A DNA stretch of 8,213 nt, taken from NCBI GenBank assembly GCA_007136165.1, contig SLHK01000005.1, positions 1 to 8,213 on the forward strand, in the 5' to 3' direction. This stretch comes from Syntrophomonadaceae bacterium (lineage in GTDB: Bacteria > Bacillota > Dethiobacteria > PWVN01). Under the pieces are notes generated by a model. The model was not told where the DNA came from. It searched no databases and was given only the letters and a program-made list of their open reading frames with translations. The position numbers and the translations under genes are program-made. Positions within the stretch are counted from its first letter, which is position 1, and every line of letters begins with the position of its first letter. This document shows positions 1-6,227 of this stretch, piece after piece.

Positions 1-1
1 C

Positions 2-1318
2 CTACCCCAGTTTCGGGTGGCCAACAGCCGCCAGGCCCTGGCAGCCCTGGCGGACCGATTTTACCGTCACCCTTCCCGCAAGCTGAAGGTCATAGGTGTT
101 ACCGCTACCAACGGCAAGACCACCACCACCTTTATGACAAATGCGGTGCTGGAAAAACACGGCCTGAAAACGGGCCTCATAGGCACCGTAATCGTCAAAG
201 TGGGGGACACCTTTACCCCTGCGGCCCTGACCACCCCGGAATCCCTGGATCTGCACCGCATCTTTGCCCAGGCGGTGGAGGAGGGAGTTTCCCATGTAAG
301 CATGGAGTGCTCTTCCTCGGGGTTGGAGCTTTACCGTATCGGCAGCGTTGATTTTGACATCGTGGCCGTCAACAATATCAGCCGGGAGCATATTGATGTG
401 CACGGTTCCTTTGAAAAATATTTTGAAGCCAAGGCCCGGCTGGCCCGGGAGGCGGGGCCCCGGCAGTGGGCCATCTTTAACCTGGACTGCCCCTACAGCG
501 CTTCTCTGGTAAGGGAGACCCGGGCCAAAACCGTCACCTACGGGTTGAAGAAGACGGAGGGGGACTTCATTGTCCGGGACCTGGACCTCTCCACAGGCAG
601 GGCCTCCTTTACCGTGGAGTTGACCCGGGCCCTGCAGGTGGGAGATACTTTTTACAGGCCCCAAAAATTTCCCATTCAGCTGTCGGTTTTGGGCCTGCAC
701 AGCGTCTACAATGCCATGGTTGCCGTTATCACCGGGATCCTCTGCCGGGTACCGGTGGCCACCCTTCAAGAAGCCCTGAAAAGTTTTCGGGGCGTGGAGC
801 GCCGTTTTGAATTGATCTTTGAGGATGACTACCTGGTCCTGGACGACCACTTTGCCAACAGCGGCAACATCGACGTCACCCTGGAAACCCTCAAGTTTAT
901 GGATTACCGAAACCTGCAGATAGTTTATGCCATCAGGGGAAGCAGGGGTGTTACCGTGAACCGGGAAAATGCCGAAGCCCTGGCCCGCTGGGCTCCCAGG
1001 CTGGGGGTGGAAGAAGTGATCGCCACCGCCAGCCGCTCCCATACCGGTGAAAAGGATTATGTCACGGAAGAAGAAATTGCTGTTTACCGGGAGGTTATGG
1101 CTGCCGCCGGGGTGAAAACCGTCATCTATGAAGAGCTCCCCGAGGCCCTGTCTGCCGGCCTTTCCCGGCTGCAGGCGGGGGATGTGATGCTTATGGCGGG
1201 CTGCCAGGGGATGGACCATGGGGCCCGTCTGGCACTGGAACAGATTTATCAGAAACGCCCGCACCTTTCAAAGGAGGAAATTTTTGAAGCCCTCCAAAAC
1301 CGGGTTGCGGGTATGTAA
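2..1318 (+). CDS. Divergent Mur ligase family protein (MurE-like paralogue), 5' end outside the window
   Basis: This is an ATP-dependent Mur ligase, a cytoplasmic family that joins an amino acid or peptide to a carboxylate through an acyl-phosphate. The frame is open to the window edge. The GTG at 17 has no Shine-Dalgarno, and MurE-like sequence (VANSRQALAALADRF) already runs through it, so the true start probably lies upstream. Counting that GTG as residue 1, the P-loop VTATNGKTTTT is at 28-38, MECSSSGL at 96-103 (MurE has MEVSSHAL), and the usually carbamylated Lys is in FEAKARL at about 139. Beyond that it departs from MurE: DDHFANSGNID (276-286) stands where MurE has DYAHTPDAL, AIRGSRG (305-311) replaces the DNPR region, and GCQGMDHG (395-402) replaces GKGHE. 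The fold and ATP site look intact, but the amino acid added is probably not that of ordinary MurE. It is convergent with, and overlaps, the MurE gene. Family membership is well supported; the substrate is unknown. Confidence 0.85.
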   Translation, partial: LPQFRVANSRQALAALADRFYRHPSRKLKVIGVTATNGKTTTTFMTNAVLEKHGLKTGLIGTVIVKVGDTFTPAALTTPESLDLHRIFAQAVEEGVSHVSMECSSSGLELYRIGSVDFDIVAVNNISREHIDVHGSFEKYFEAKARLAREAGPRQWAIFNLDCPYSASLVRETRAKTVTYGLKKTEGDFIVRDLDLSTGRASFTVELTRALQVGDTFYRPQKFPIQLSVLGLHSVYNAMVAVITGILCRVPVATLQEALKSFRGVERRFELIFEDDYLVLDDHFANSGNIDVTLETLKFMDYRNLQIVYAIRGSRGVTVNRENAEALARWAPRLGVEEVIATASRSHTGEKDYVTEEEIAVYREVMAAAGVKTVIYEELPEALSAGLSRLQAGDVMLMAGCQGMDHGARLALEQIYQKRPHLSKEEIFEALQNRVAGM

Positions 1319-2801
1319 GCTCTGCTTCTTCATCCCATCCCGAGGCAAAAAATCTTTTTACCGCCAGGCGGTCGGAGTAAGGTATCCTGTCCCTGCCGAT
1401 TAACTGGTATGTTTCGTGGCCCTTGCCGGCCAGCAGGATAAGGTCTCCCGGCCTTGCCCGGGAAAGGGCGAAATGAACGGCGGTTTCCCGGTCGGGAATG
1501 GCATAAGAGGCCGCTGTAACTCCTGCCTGAATGTCGTTTATGATGTCCGAGGCCTTCTCCCGGGCAGGATTGTCCGCCGTCAGCACCACCAGATCACAGT
1601 ACCGGGAAGCGATGCGCCCCATCAAGGGGCGCTTTCCTTTGTCCCGTTCGCCGGGGCAACCGAAGACCAGCAGGAGCCGGCGGGGGTTTTGTTTTTTTAA
1701 GAAGGCCAGGGCCTTTTCCAGGGCGTCAGGGGTATGGGCGTAGTCCAGGATCACCCGGAAACCCCCGGGCACCGGCAGGGGTTCCAGTCTGCCCGGTACC
1801 CGCTTCAGCCCTTCCAGGCCCTGTTTTATTACATCCAGGGTGAAACCCTCCCCTATCCCCAGGGCGGCGGCCGCCAGGGCATTGTAAAGGTTAAAGTCCT
1901 CAGGGAGGTTTAGGCGCATGGCAAGGGAGCCCCGGGGGGTTATCAGTTGAAAGGTTTGACCGAAGGCTTCCCCCCTGTTTTCCCTAACTTCATCGGCCCT
2001 GACAGCGGCCCCCGGGCCCAGGCCGTAGGATATTACCGGCATAAGGGCCCGGGCCTTCAGGTACGGGTAGGCAGGGTCATCGGCATTTAACACGGCGAAA
2101 CGGGGCCGGTAAACTTCCGGACCCTGGAAGAGGCGGGTTTTTGCCCGCAGGTATTCCTCCATGGTGATGTGGTAGTCCAGGTGGTCCCGGGTCAGGTTGG
2201 TGAAGATGGCAGCCCGGAAGCGGCAGCTGGCCACCCGTTCCTGGGCCAGAGCGTGGGAGGAGACTTCCATGGCGGCGGCAGAAGCACCTCTCTGCACCAG
2301 GGAAGCGAAGATTTCCTGCACCCGGGGAGCTTCCGGGGTGGTCATCTCCATGTCCCGGTAGAAGGTTCTAAAGCGGACTCCCGTGGTTCCCATAACGGCG
2401 GCGGGATGGCCGGCGGCTTCATAGACGGATTGGACCAGGTAAGAAGTGGTGGTCTTCCCGTTGGTACCCGTAATTCCCACCAGCTGCAGTTTTTTGCTGG
2501 GGTGGCCAAAAAAGGCCGCTGCCAGAGGCGCCATGCACCGGCGGGGGTTTTTTACCTGGACCCAGGGAACCCCCCGGGCCTCCCGGATGGCTGACCTGGA
2601 GCCCACCACCAGCCCGGCGGCGCCCCGCTCCAGGGCCTGTCCCAGGAAATCGTGGCCGTCGAAAGTTTGCCCTTGGAGGCAGACAAAAAGATATCCGGGC
2701 TTGATCTGCCTGGAATCCCAGGCTATGCCTTTAATAGGGCAGTCCAGGCCGCCGCTGCTGTTAAGGGTAGGTATGTTTTGAACTAACTCAGAAAAAAGCA
2801 T
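1191..2801 (-). CDS. murE: UDP-N-acetylmuramoyl-tripeptide synthetase (MurE)
   Basis: MurE adds the third amino acid (meso-diaminopimelate or L-lysine) to UDP-MurNAc-L-Ala-D-Glu in the cytoplasm during peptidoglycan precursor synthesis. The 536-residue product has the full three-domain layout. The N-terminal UDP-binding domain carries DSR at 29-31. The central ATPase carries GITGTNGKTTTS (109-120), TTPEAP (154-159), MEVSSHAL (178-185) and the carbamylated-lysine motif with K221. The C-terminal domain carries GRLE (337-340), DYAHTPDALE (353-362), DNPAREK (410-416) and GKGHE (459-463). The ATG at 2801 follows AAGGAGA at a normal distance. A possible -10 (TAAAAT, minus strand, 2829-2834) lies just upstream, but I see no convincing -35. 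Two things are odd. The specificity motif reads DNPA where DAP-adding enzymes have DNPR. The protein also continues about 50 residues beyond the family's usual end near residue 486, as a Pro/Gly-rich tail that is antisense to the 3' end of the convergent Mur ligase gene. Confidence 0.93.
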   Translation of the reverse strand: MLFSELVQNIPTLNSSGGLDCPIKGIAWDSRQIKPGYLFVCLQGQTFDGHDFLGQALERGAAGLVVGSRSAIREARGVPWVQVKNPRRCMAPLAAAFFGHPSKKLQLVGITGTNGKTTTSYLVQSVYEAAGHPAAVMGTTGVRFRTFYRDMEMTTPEAPRVQEIFASLVQRGASAAAMEVSSHALAQERVASCRFRAAIFTNLTRDHLDYHITMEEYLRAKTRLFQGPEVYRPRFAVLNADDPAYPYLKARALMPVISYGLGPGAAVRADEVRENRGEAFGQTFQLITPRGSLAMRLNLPEDFNLYNALAAAALGIGEGFTLDVIKQGLEGLKRVPGRLEPLPVPGGFRVILDYAHTPDALEKALAFLKKQNPRRLLLVFGCPGERDKGKRPLMGRIASRYCDLVVLTADNPAREKASDIINDIQAGVTAASYAIPDRETAVHFALSRARPGDLILLAGKGHETYQLIGRDRIPYSDRLAVKRFFASGWDEEAELTYPQPGFGGLQKFPPLKGAGVSDKSVPVPDGPHGPSPGSPP

Positions 2802-2960
2802 TTTGTCTCCTTATAAAGTTCTTTCCCTATTTTACCTCTTGTAATCCCCTGTATGCATGAGCCTGGGCCCTGGCCTGGCCTTTTTAACACCCCGTTTATT
2901 CTTAACATCTGCTTTTTCCTGAACTACCCTGTCCCCGGTTTTTTTGCCAAATGAAAAAAT

Positions 2961-2984
2961 GCCCCTCCAGCAGGCTGGAGAGGC
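2961..2984 (-). terminator. Rho-independent terminator of the small beta-sandwich gene
   Basis: On the minus strand a stem forms between GCCTCTCCAG and CTGGAGGGGC (one mismatch) around a CCTG loop, followed directly by ATTTTTTC (T-run at 2959-2954). It starts 7 bp after the stop codon of the 2991-3302 gene and points the right way to end that transcript before murE. Confidence 0.8.
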
Positions 2985-2990
2985 CGCTGC

Positions 2991-3302
2991 CTAGTGGTAG
3001 AAATCCACGATGGGGACGCCATTCACCCATACTTTTAACGTGTATTCTGAATCAGGTTCCAGGGGGCCGAAGACAAACTGGCCGCAGTCGTCGGTAAAAA
3101 CGTACGTTATGGGTTTTAGGTCGCAGGCATCACATGGCTCGTTTTTAAAAAGGAGGACCACTGCCTCTTCGATGGGGTTTTTATCCTCATCCAACACGAT
3201 TCCGTGCATTACGGATTTTTTTTCTTTTCCCATCTTAATGTTTAAGTGCAGCAGTTCCCCTTCCTTAACCCGGACGTTGACTCTTTTTAGCTTATGTCCC
3301 AT
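2991..3302 (-). CDS. Small carboxypeptidase-regulatory-like (transthyretin-fold) domain protein
   Basis: This is a 103-residue protein of unknown role. Residues 32-95 fit the pattern of carboxypeptidase-regulatory / CNA-B-like beta-sandwich domains: HGIVLDEDKNPIEEAVVLLF, then TYVFTDDCGQFVFGPL, then a Tyr strand and a closing VWVNGV. Three cysteines occur, C57 and C60 in CDAC and C73 in DDCGQF, which could bind metal or form disulfides. There is no signal peptide or membrane segment, so export by the Sec route is not indicated. The ATG at 3302 was chosen because GGAGGAGGG lies 7 bases upstream; a longer frame from 3353 adds 17 residues without a comparable site. The gene is divergent from the ATP-grasp gene across about 130 AT-rich bases and has its own terminator. 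I recall similar short proteins with Cys residues from Clostridia, but a spore or surface role is inference. Confidence 0.72.
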   Translation of the reverse strand: MGHKLKRVNVRVKEGELLHLNIKMGKEKKSVMHGIVLDEDKNPIEEAVVLLFKNEPCDACDLKPITYVFTDDCGQFVFGPLEPDSEYTLKVWVNGVPIVDFYH

Positions 3303-3335
3303 AAAACTGCCCTCCTCCAAAAATATATTTCTATA

Positions 3336-3344
3336 TATATTATG
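3336..3344 (-). promoter_or_regulatory. Possible -10 element of the small beta-sandwich gene (sporulation-sigma-like)
   Basis: The minus strand reads CATAATATA about 34 bases before the ATG. This fits the CATAnnnTA -10 pattern of mother-cell sigma-K promoters and partly the CATACAnT pattern of sigma-E. I do not see a clear matching -35, and the region is very AT-rich, so a chance match is likely enough to keep confidence low. Confidence 0.25.
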
Positions 3345-3380
3345 AATAAGCAAATTTTATTGCTACTAATCTGTCTTTTT

Positions 3381-3429
3381 TATATCACCTTTTTATCCGT
3401 TATTGCATGTAATGGTTAGAGGTGATATA
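3381..3429 (+). promoter_or_regulatory. Leader stem-loop that buries the ribosome binding site of the ATP-grasp gene
   Basis: TATATCACCT (3381-3390) and AGGTGATATA (3420-3429) are perfect 10-bp inverted repeats. Between them the helix continues: TTA (3393-3395) can pair with TAG (3417-3419, one wobble), and after one mismatch CCGTTA (3397-3402) pairs with TAATGG (3410-3415, one G-U) around the 7-base loop TTGCATG. The right arm contains the AGGTGAT Shine-Dalgarno, so the folded RNA would hide it. The structure is seen in the sequence; a regulatory role, or use as a DNA operator instead, is inference. Confidence 0.55.
3418..3426 (+). promoter_or_regulatory. Shine-Dalgarno that fixes the start of the ATP-grasp gene at 3433
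   Basis: AGAGGTGAT lies 6 bases before ATG 3433 and matches the 16S anti-SD very well. The in-frame TTG at 3403 and ATG at 3412 lie upstream of this site and have no comparable one, so 3433 is the preferred start. Confidence 0.8.
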
Positions 3430-3432
3430 TGT

Positions 3433-6192
3433 ATGGCAGCAAAATTATCAGCCCTGGTCAGGTATGCCCGGAGTAATATTTTAGAGTTGACCGAAGATAC
3501 AGTAATTGAAACAGCTGTCGGGTTGGAAGAAAAGGACGAATACACCATCATTTTTGGCCTCGGTGAATACCGGGGACCCCTTAAGATGAAGCCCCGTTGG
3601 GGTAAGGCAAACATCTTGAAGTTAGGCCCGGATGCTCAAAAAAAACTTCTCCTACCCGCCGGAGCCAGGGTGAATCTTCAAGTTTACAATTCAGGGGATA
3701 TTAAAGTGGGGCCCCTTTTAGGGGTCCTTATCAGCCGGAGCAAAAAGGAAAAGCTTCTGGCGGGAGGTTTTGACAGCGTCTACTGGCGTTTTCAAGGGTG
3801 GGCAGCCCAATTAAAGGGCCTGATTATCTTCTTTTCCCTGGAAGACATAGACGCGACGGCACAAAAGGTCAAGGGTTATTTTTTCAGCCGGGAGAAAATA
3901 TGGCATTCCGGCCCTTTTCCCCTGCCCGGGGTAATCTATGACCGCTGCTTTGGCCGGGAGGGACGGCAGGAAGCATACGGCCTGAGAGAACTTCTGGAAG
4001 AAAAGCGCCTCCAGGTACGGGTCTTTAACCAGGCCGTAAAAATAGGCAAAGAAGAAACATATGCTCATTTATCCCGGTATCCGCAGCTTCAAAAGCAAAT
4101 TCCAGCCTTTCGACCTTTCAGCAGAGAAGCATTCTGTGAACTTTTACAGGAGCACTTATCTCTATACTTAAAGCCTGACAAGCTTTACAAGGGCCAGGGT
4201 ATTCTGCGGGTTGCCCGGCATGGGGAAGGCTATCGGTTGAACTGGCGGGACGAGACGGCTAAAAAGAATAGAAGCAGTTATTTTCAAAAGGCGGCAGATG
4301 TGCTGGAGTATTTGAAAAACCATATTGACCTTACCCAGGGCTATATTCTGCAAAGCAGCATCAATCTTGCCGCTTATATGGGAAACCGGTTCGATGTAAG
4401 AGTGATGCTGCAGAAAAGAAACCCCCGGATTTGGGAAGTGACGGCGCTGAATGCCCGCATTGCCCCCAGGGGGAGTATTATTACCAGCCCCCGCAGCGGA
4501 GGCAAGGTAACGACTTTGCCTGAGGTCCTGAGAGAAGTTTTCCCTGGCAGGGAGAAGGAAATTATAAGGGAAGTAGAAGATTTCTCCCGGGAAATTGGCA
4601 GAAAGCTGGAGGAAAAGTTCGGGCTTTTAGGAGAGCTGGGGGTGGATTTGGGCCTGGATACAGAAGGAAAGGTCTGGCTGATTGAAGTTAACGGAAAGCC
4701 CTTAAAGGTGAGTTTTATCCAGATGAAAGACAGGGCCCTGGCTCAAAGGATCAACAGAACCCCCATCCAATTAGGCTTCCACCTGGACGGCTTTCCTGCT
4801 CCTGATGAAGGAGCGGTGAGCTCTGACCGGGAGGGAACTATTTATACTTTAAAGCCTATGAGTAGATCCCTGGACTCTACTTTGCACCTTAATAAAGACC
4901 AGTTGGCCCATTTTGGGGTCAAGGCAGGTGACAGGCTCAGATTGAGGGTAGGATGGCAGATAGAGCCGGTTCAAGTCAAAATGCAGAAAGGGGATGCCTC
5001 GCCTGTTAACCTGTACCTTTCTTATTCTGTATTGCAAGGGTTAAATCTACCCCCCGGGATGCCCCTAACTCTCATGAATTACCGGGGCAGGGTTATGGCC
5101 TTCGGCCCGACCGTGGGCATGACCATATCATATGACTCCTGGGAGGATCTGGCTCATAATAGTTATGAGTTAAAGAAGACAGCCCGGCTGTCCCTGGAGA
5201 AGGGCGTCCTTTTTTACTGCTTTGTTCCCAACATGGTTCTTTGGGACAGGGGAATGGTGGAATCTTATTACCTGCACCCCATAAAAAAATCTTGGGAAAA
5301 GCGGTTTTTGCCCCTTCCCCAGGTTCTCTATGACCAGGCCACCTATCCCTTTGACCCCGATAGGCGGTTGGAAGCCAAGGAGGCCAACGCCCGGATGCGG
5401 GAGAACAAGGACATGCAGGTAATAAACGCCAGGAGATATTTTGGCAAAAGAGAGACCTGCGAGGCGCTGTCCTTTTTTTCAGAAACGGAAAAAATGGTGC
5501 CCTCCTGGGCTCCTTTGTCTCCTGTTAATCTGCACGCCTTCTGCAAGAATTACGAAGCTGTCTATGCCAAGAGCAACTACGGGAGTTTTGGCTGGGGCGT
5601 GATGCGGGTTGAGCAAAGAGGCCAGCACGTACTGGTAAAAGCCGGGGGGTCGGAAATACGGGAGTGGTGCTTCCCCAACCTGCTTCAGGCCTATGGTTTC
5701 TTGCTGGAGGAGTTGGGGGCAGAAGCGGTGCTCCAGGAGGGGGTGACTCTGGCCTGTTTGGAGGGGTGTCCCTTTGATATGCGGGTGCTGGCTCACAAAG
5801 ACGGGAGGGCCAGATGGGTCATATCCACCGTCTCTTTCCGGATTGCCTCTCCCCAGGCTGTGGTTACCAATGTTAGCAGCGGTGCCCGGGAGCTTATTGT
5901 GGGGCCCGGGGAAAGGCTGCCTCACCCCCTCCTCTCCTGGGAGGCACTGAATTCCTTTTGTGCCAAAGCTCTTATGGCCCTTGAGGCATCCCTTGGATGC
6001 CTGGGAGAGGTGGGCCTGGATGTGGGAATGGACCTGAAAGGGAAGCTTTGGCTCTTTGAGGCCAACAGCAAACCCAACACCGTGGACTATAAGGACCTGA
6101 CAACGGAAGAGGCCTGCCGTCTGGTATACGGCCTACCCCTGGAATATGCCAGATATCTGGCAGCTAAAATGCTGGATGTTTATAACCTGTAA
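3433..6192 (+). CDS. Tandem YheC/YheD-family ATP-grasp protein (two modules in one chain)
   Basis: The 919-residue protein contains two copies of the YheC/YheD architecture, a family known from Bacillus spore coats and carrying an ATP-grasp (carboxylate-amine ligase-like) fold. Module 1 has an N-terminal domain ending in GPLLGVLIS (93-101) and an ATP-grasp with LKPDKLYKGQGILRV (K247), LGELGVDLGLD (399-409) and WLIEVNGKP (E418, N420). Module 2 repeats this: GPTVGMTIS (558-566), YAKSNYGSFGWGVMRV (K713), LGEVGLDVGMD (857-867) and WLFEANSKP (E876, N878). The Glu-x-Asn metal ligands are kept in both halves, so neither looks obviously dead. Usual family members are about 350-450 residues, so this is a duplication-fusion. 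There is no signal peptide or membrane segment. The gene is transcribed alone, divergent from the small beta-sandwich gene and convergent with the CAP gene. The substrate is unknown; an envelope or spore-coat role rests on the family. Confidence 0.85.
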   Translation: MAAKLSALVRYARSNILELTEDTVIETAVGLEEKDEYTIIFGLGEYRGPLKMKPRWGKANILKLGPDAQKKLLLPAGARVNLQVYNSGDIKVGPLLGVLISRSKKEKLLAGGFDSVYWRFQGWAAQLKGLIIFFSLEDIDATAQKVKGYFFSREKIWHSGPFPLPGVIYDRCFGREGRQEAYGLRELLEEKRLQVRVFNQAVKIGKEETYAHLSRYPQLQKQIPAFRPFSREAFCELLQEHLSLYLKPDKLYKGQGILRVARHGEGYRLNWRDETAKKNRSSYFQKAADVLEYLKNHIDLTQGYILQSSINLAAYMGNRFDVRVMLQKRNPRIWEVTALNARIAPRGSIITSPRSGGKVTTLPEVLREVFPGREKEIIREVEDFSREIGRKLEEKFGLLGELGVDLGLDTEGKVWLIEVNGKPLKVSFIQMKDRALAQRINRTPIQLGFHLDGFPAPDEGAVSSDREGTIYTLKPMSRSLDSTLHLNKDQLAHFGVKAGDRLRLRVGWQIEPVQVKMQKGDASPVNLYLSYSVLQGLNLPPGMPLTLMNYRGRVMAFGPTVGMTISYDSWEDLAHNSYELKKTARLSLEKGVLFYCFVPNMVLWDRGMVESYYLHPIKKSWEKRFLPLPQVLYDQATYPFDPDRRLEAKEANARMRENKDMQVINARRYFGKRETCEALSFFSETEKMVPSWAPLSPVNLHAFCKNYEAVYAKSNYGSFGWGVMRVEQRGQHVLVKAGGSEIREWCFPNLLQAYGFLLEELGAEAVLQEGVTLACLEGCPFDMRVLAHKDGRARWVISTVSFRIASPQAVVTNVSSGARELIVGPGERLPHPLLSWEALNSFCAKALMALEASLGCLGEVGLDVGMDLKGKLWLFEANSKPNTVDYKDLTTEEACRLVYGLPLEYARYLAAKMLDVYNL

Positions 6193-6227
6193 AAAGGAAG
6201 CCTGGCGGCTTAACCGTCAGGCTTCCT
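6191..6227 (-). terminator. Terminator between the convergent ATP-grasp and CAP lipoprotein genes
   Basis: A 14-bp stem AGGAAGCCTGGCGG / CCGTCAGGCTTCCT (one G-U or mismatch) encloses the 5-base loop CTTAA at 6209-6213. Read on the minus strand it is followed by TTTTT (6195-6191), so it terminates the CAP lipoprotein gene, whose stop codon touches the stem. It begins 3 bp after the ATP-grasp stop codon but has no T-run on the plus strand, so its effect in that direction is less sure. Confidence 0.85.

Noticed and set aside
2..1264. 420-codon open frame on the minus strand
   Set aside because: It lies wholly opposite the Mur ligase gene, has a low-complexity Gly/His/Gln-rich translation with no family motifs, and is an antisense shadow of GC-rich coding sequence.
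2169..2781. Plus-strand open frames opposite murE
   Set aside because: No recognisable domains or SD; murE on the other strand has all its conserved motifs here.
2829..2857. TAAAAT as a murE -10 with an upstream -35 (minus strand)
   Set aside because: The hexamer at the correct -35 distance (TGCATA) is a poor match, so I did not list it as a promoter.
2871..2896. GGCC-rich inverted repeat followed by TTTTT on the plus strand
   Set aside because: The pairing is short and ambiguous, and no plus-strand gene ends there to be terminated.
3403..3432. Earlier starts (TTG 3403, ATG 3412) for the ATP-grasp gene
   Set aside because: The near-perfect SD at 3418-3426 lies downstream of both and is spaced for ATG 3433.
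5479..5925. 148-codon minus-strand frame inside the ATP-grasp gene
   Set aside because: Antisense to the conserved second ATP-grasp module; its translation is Pro/His/Gln-rich without motifs.
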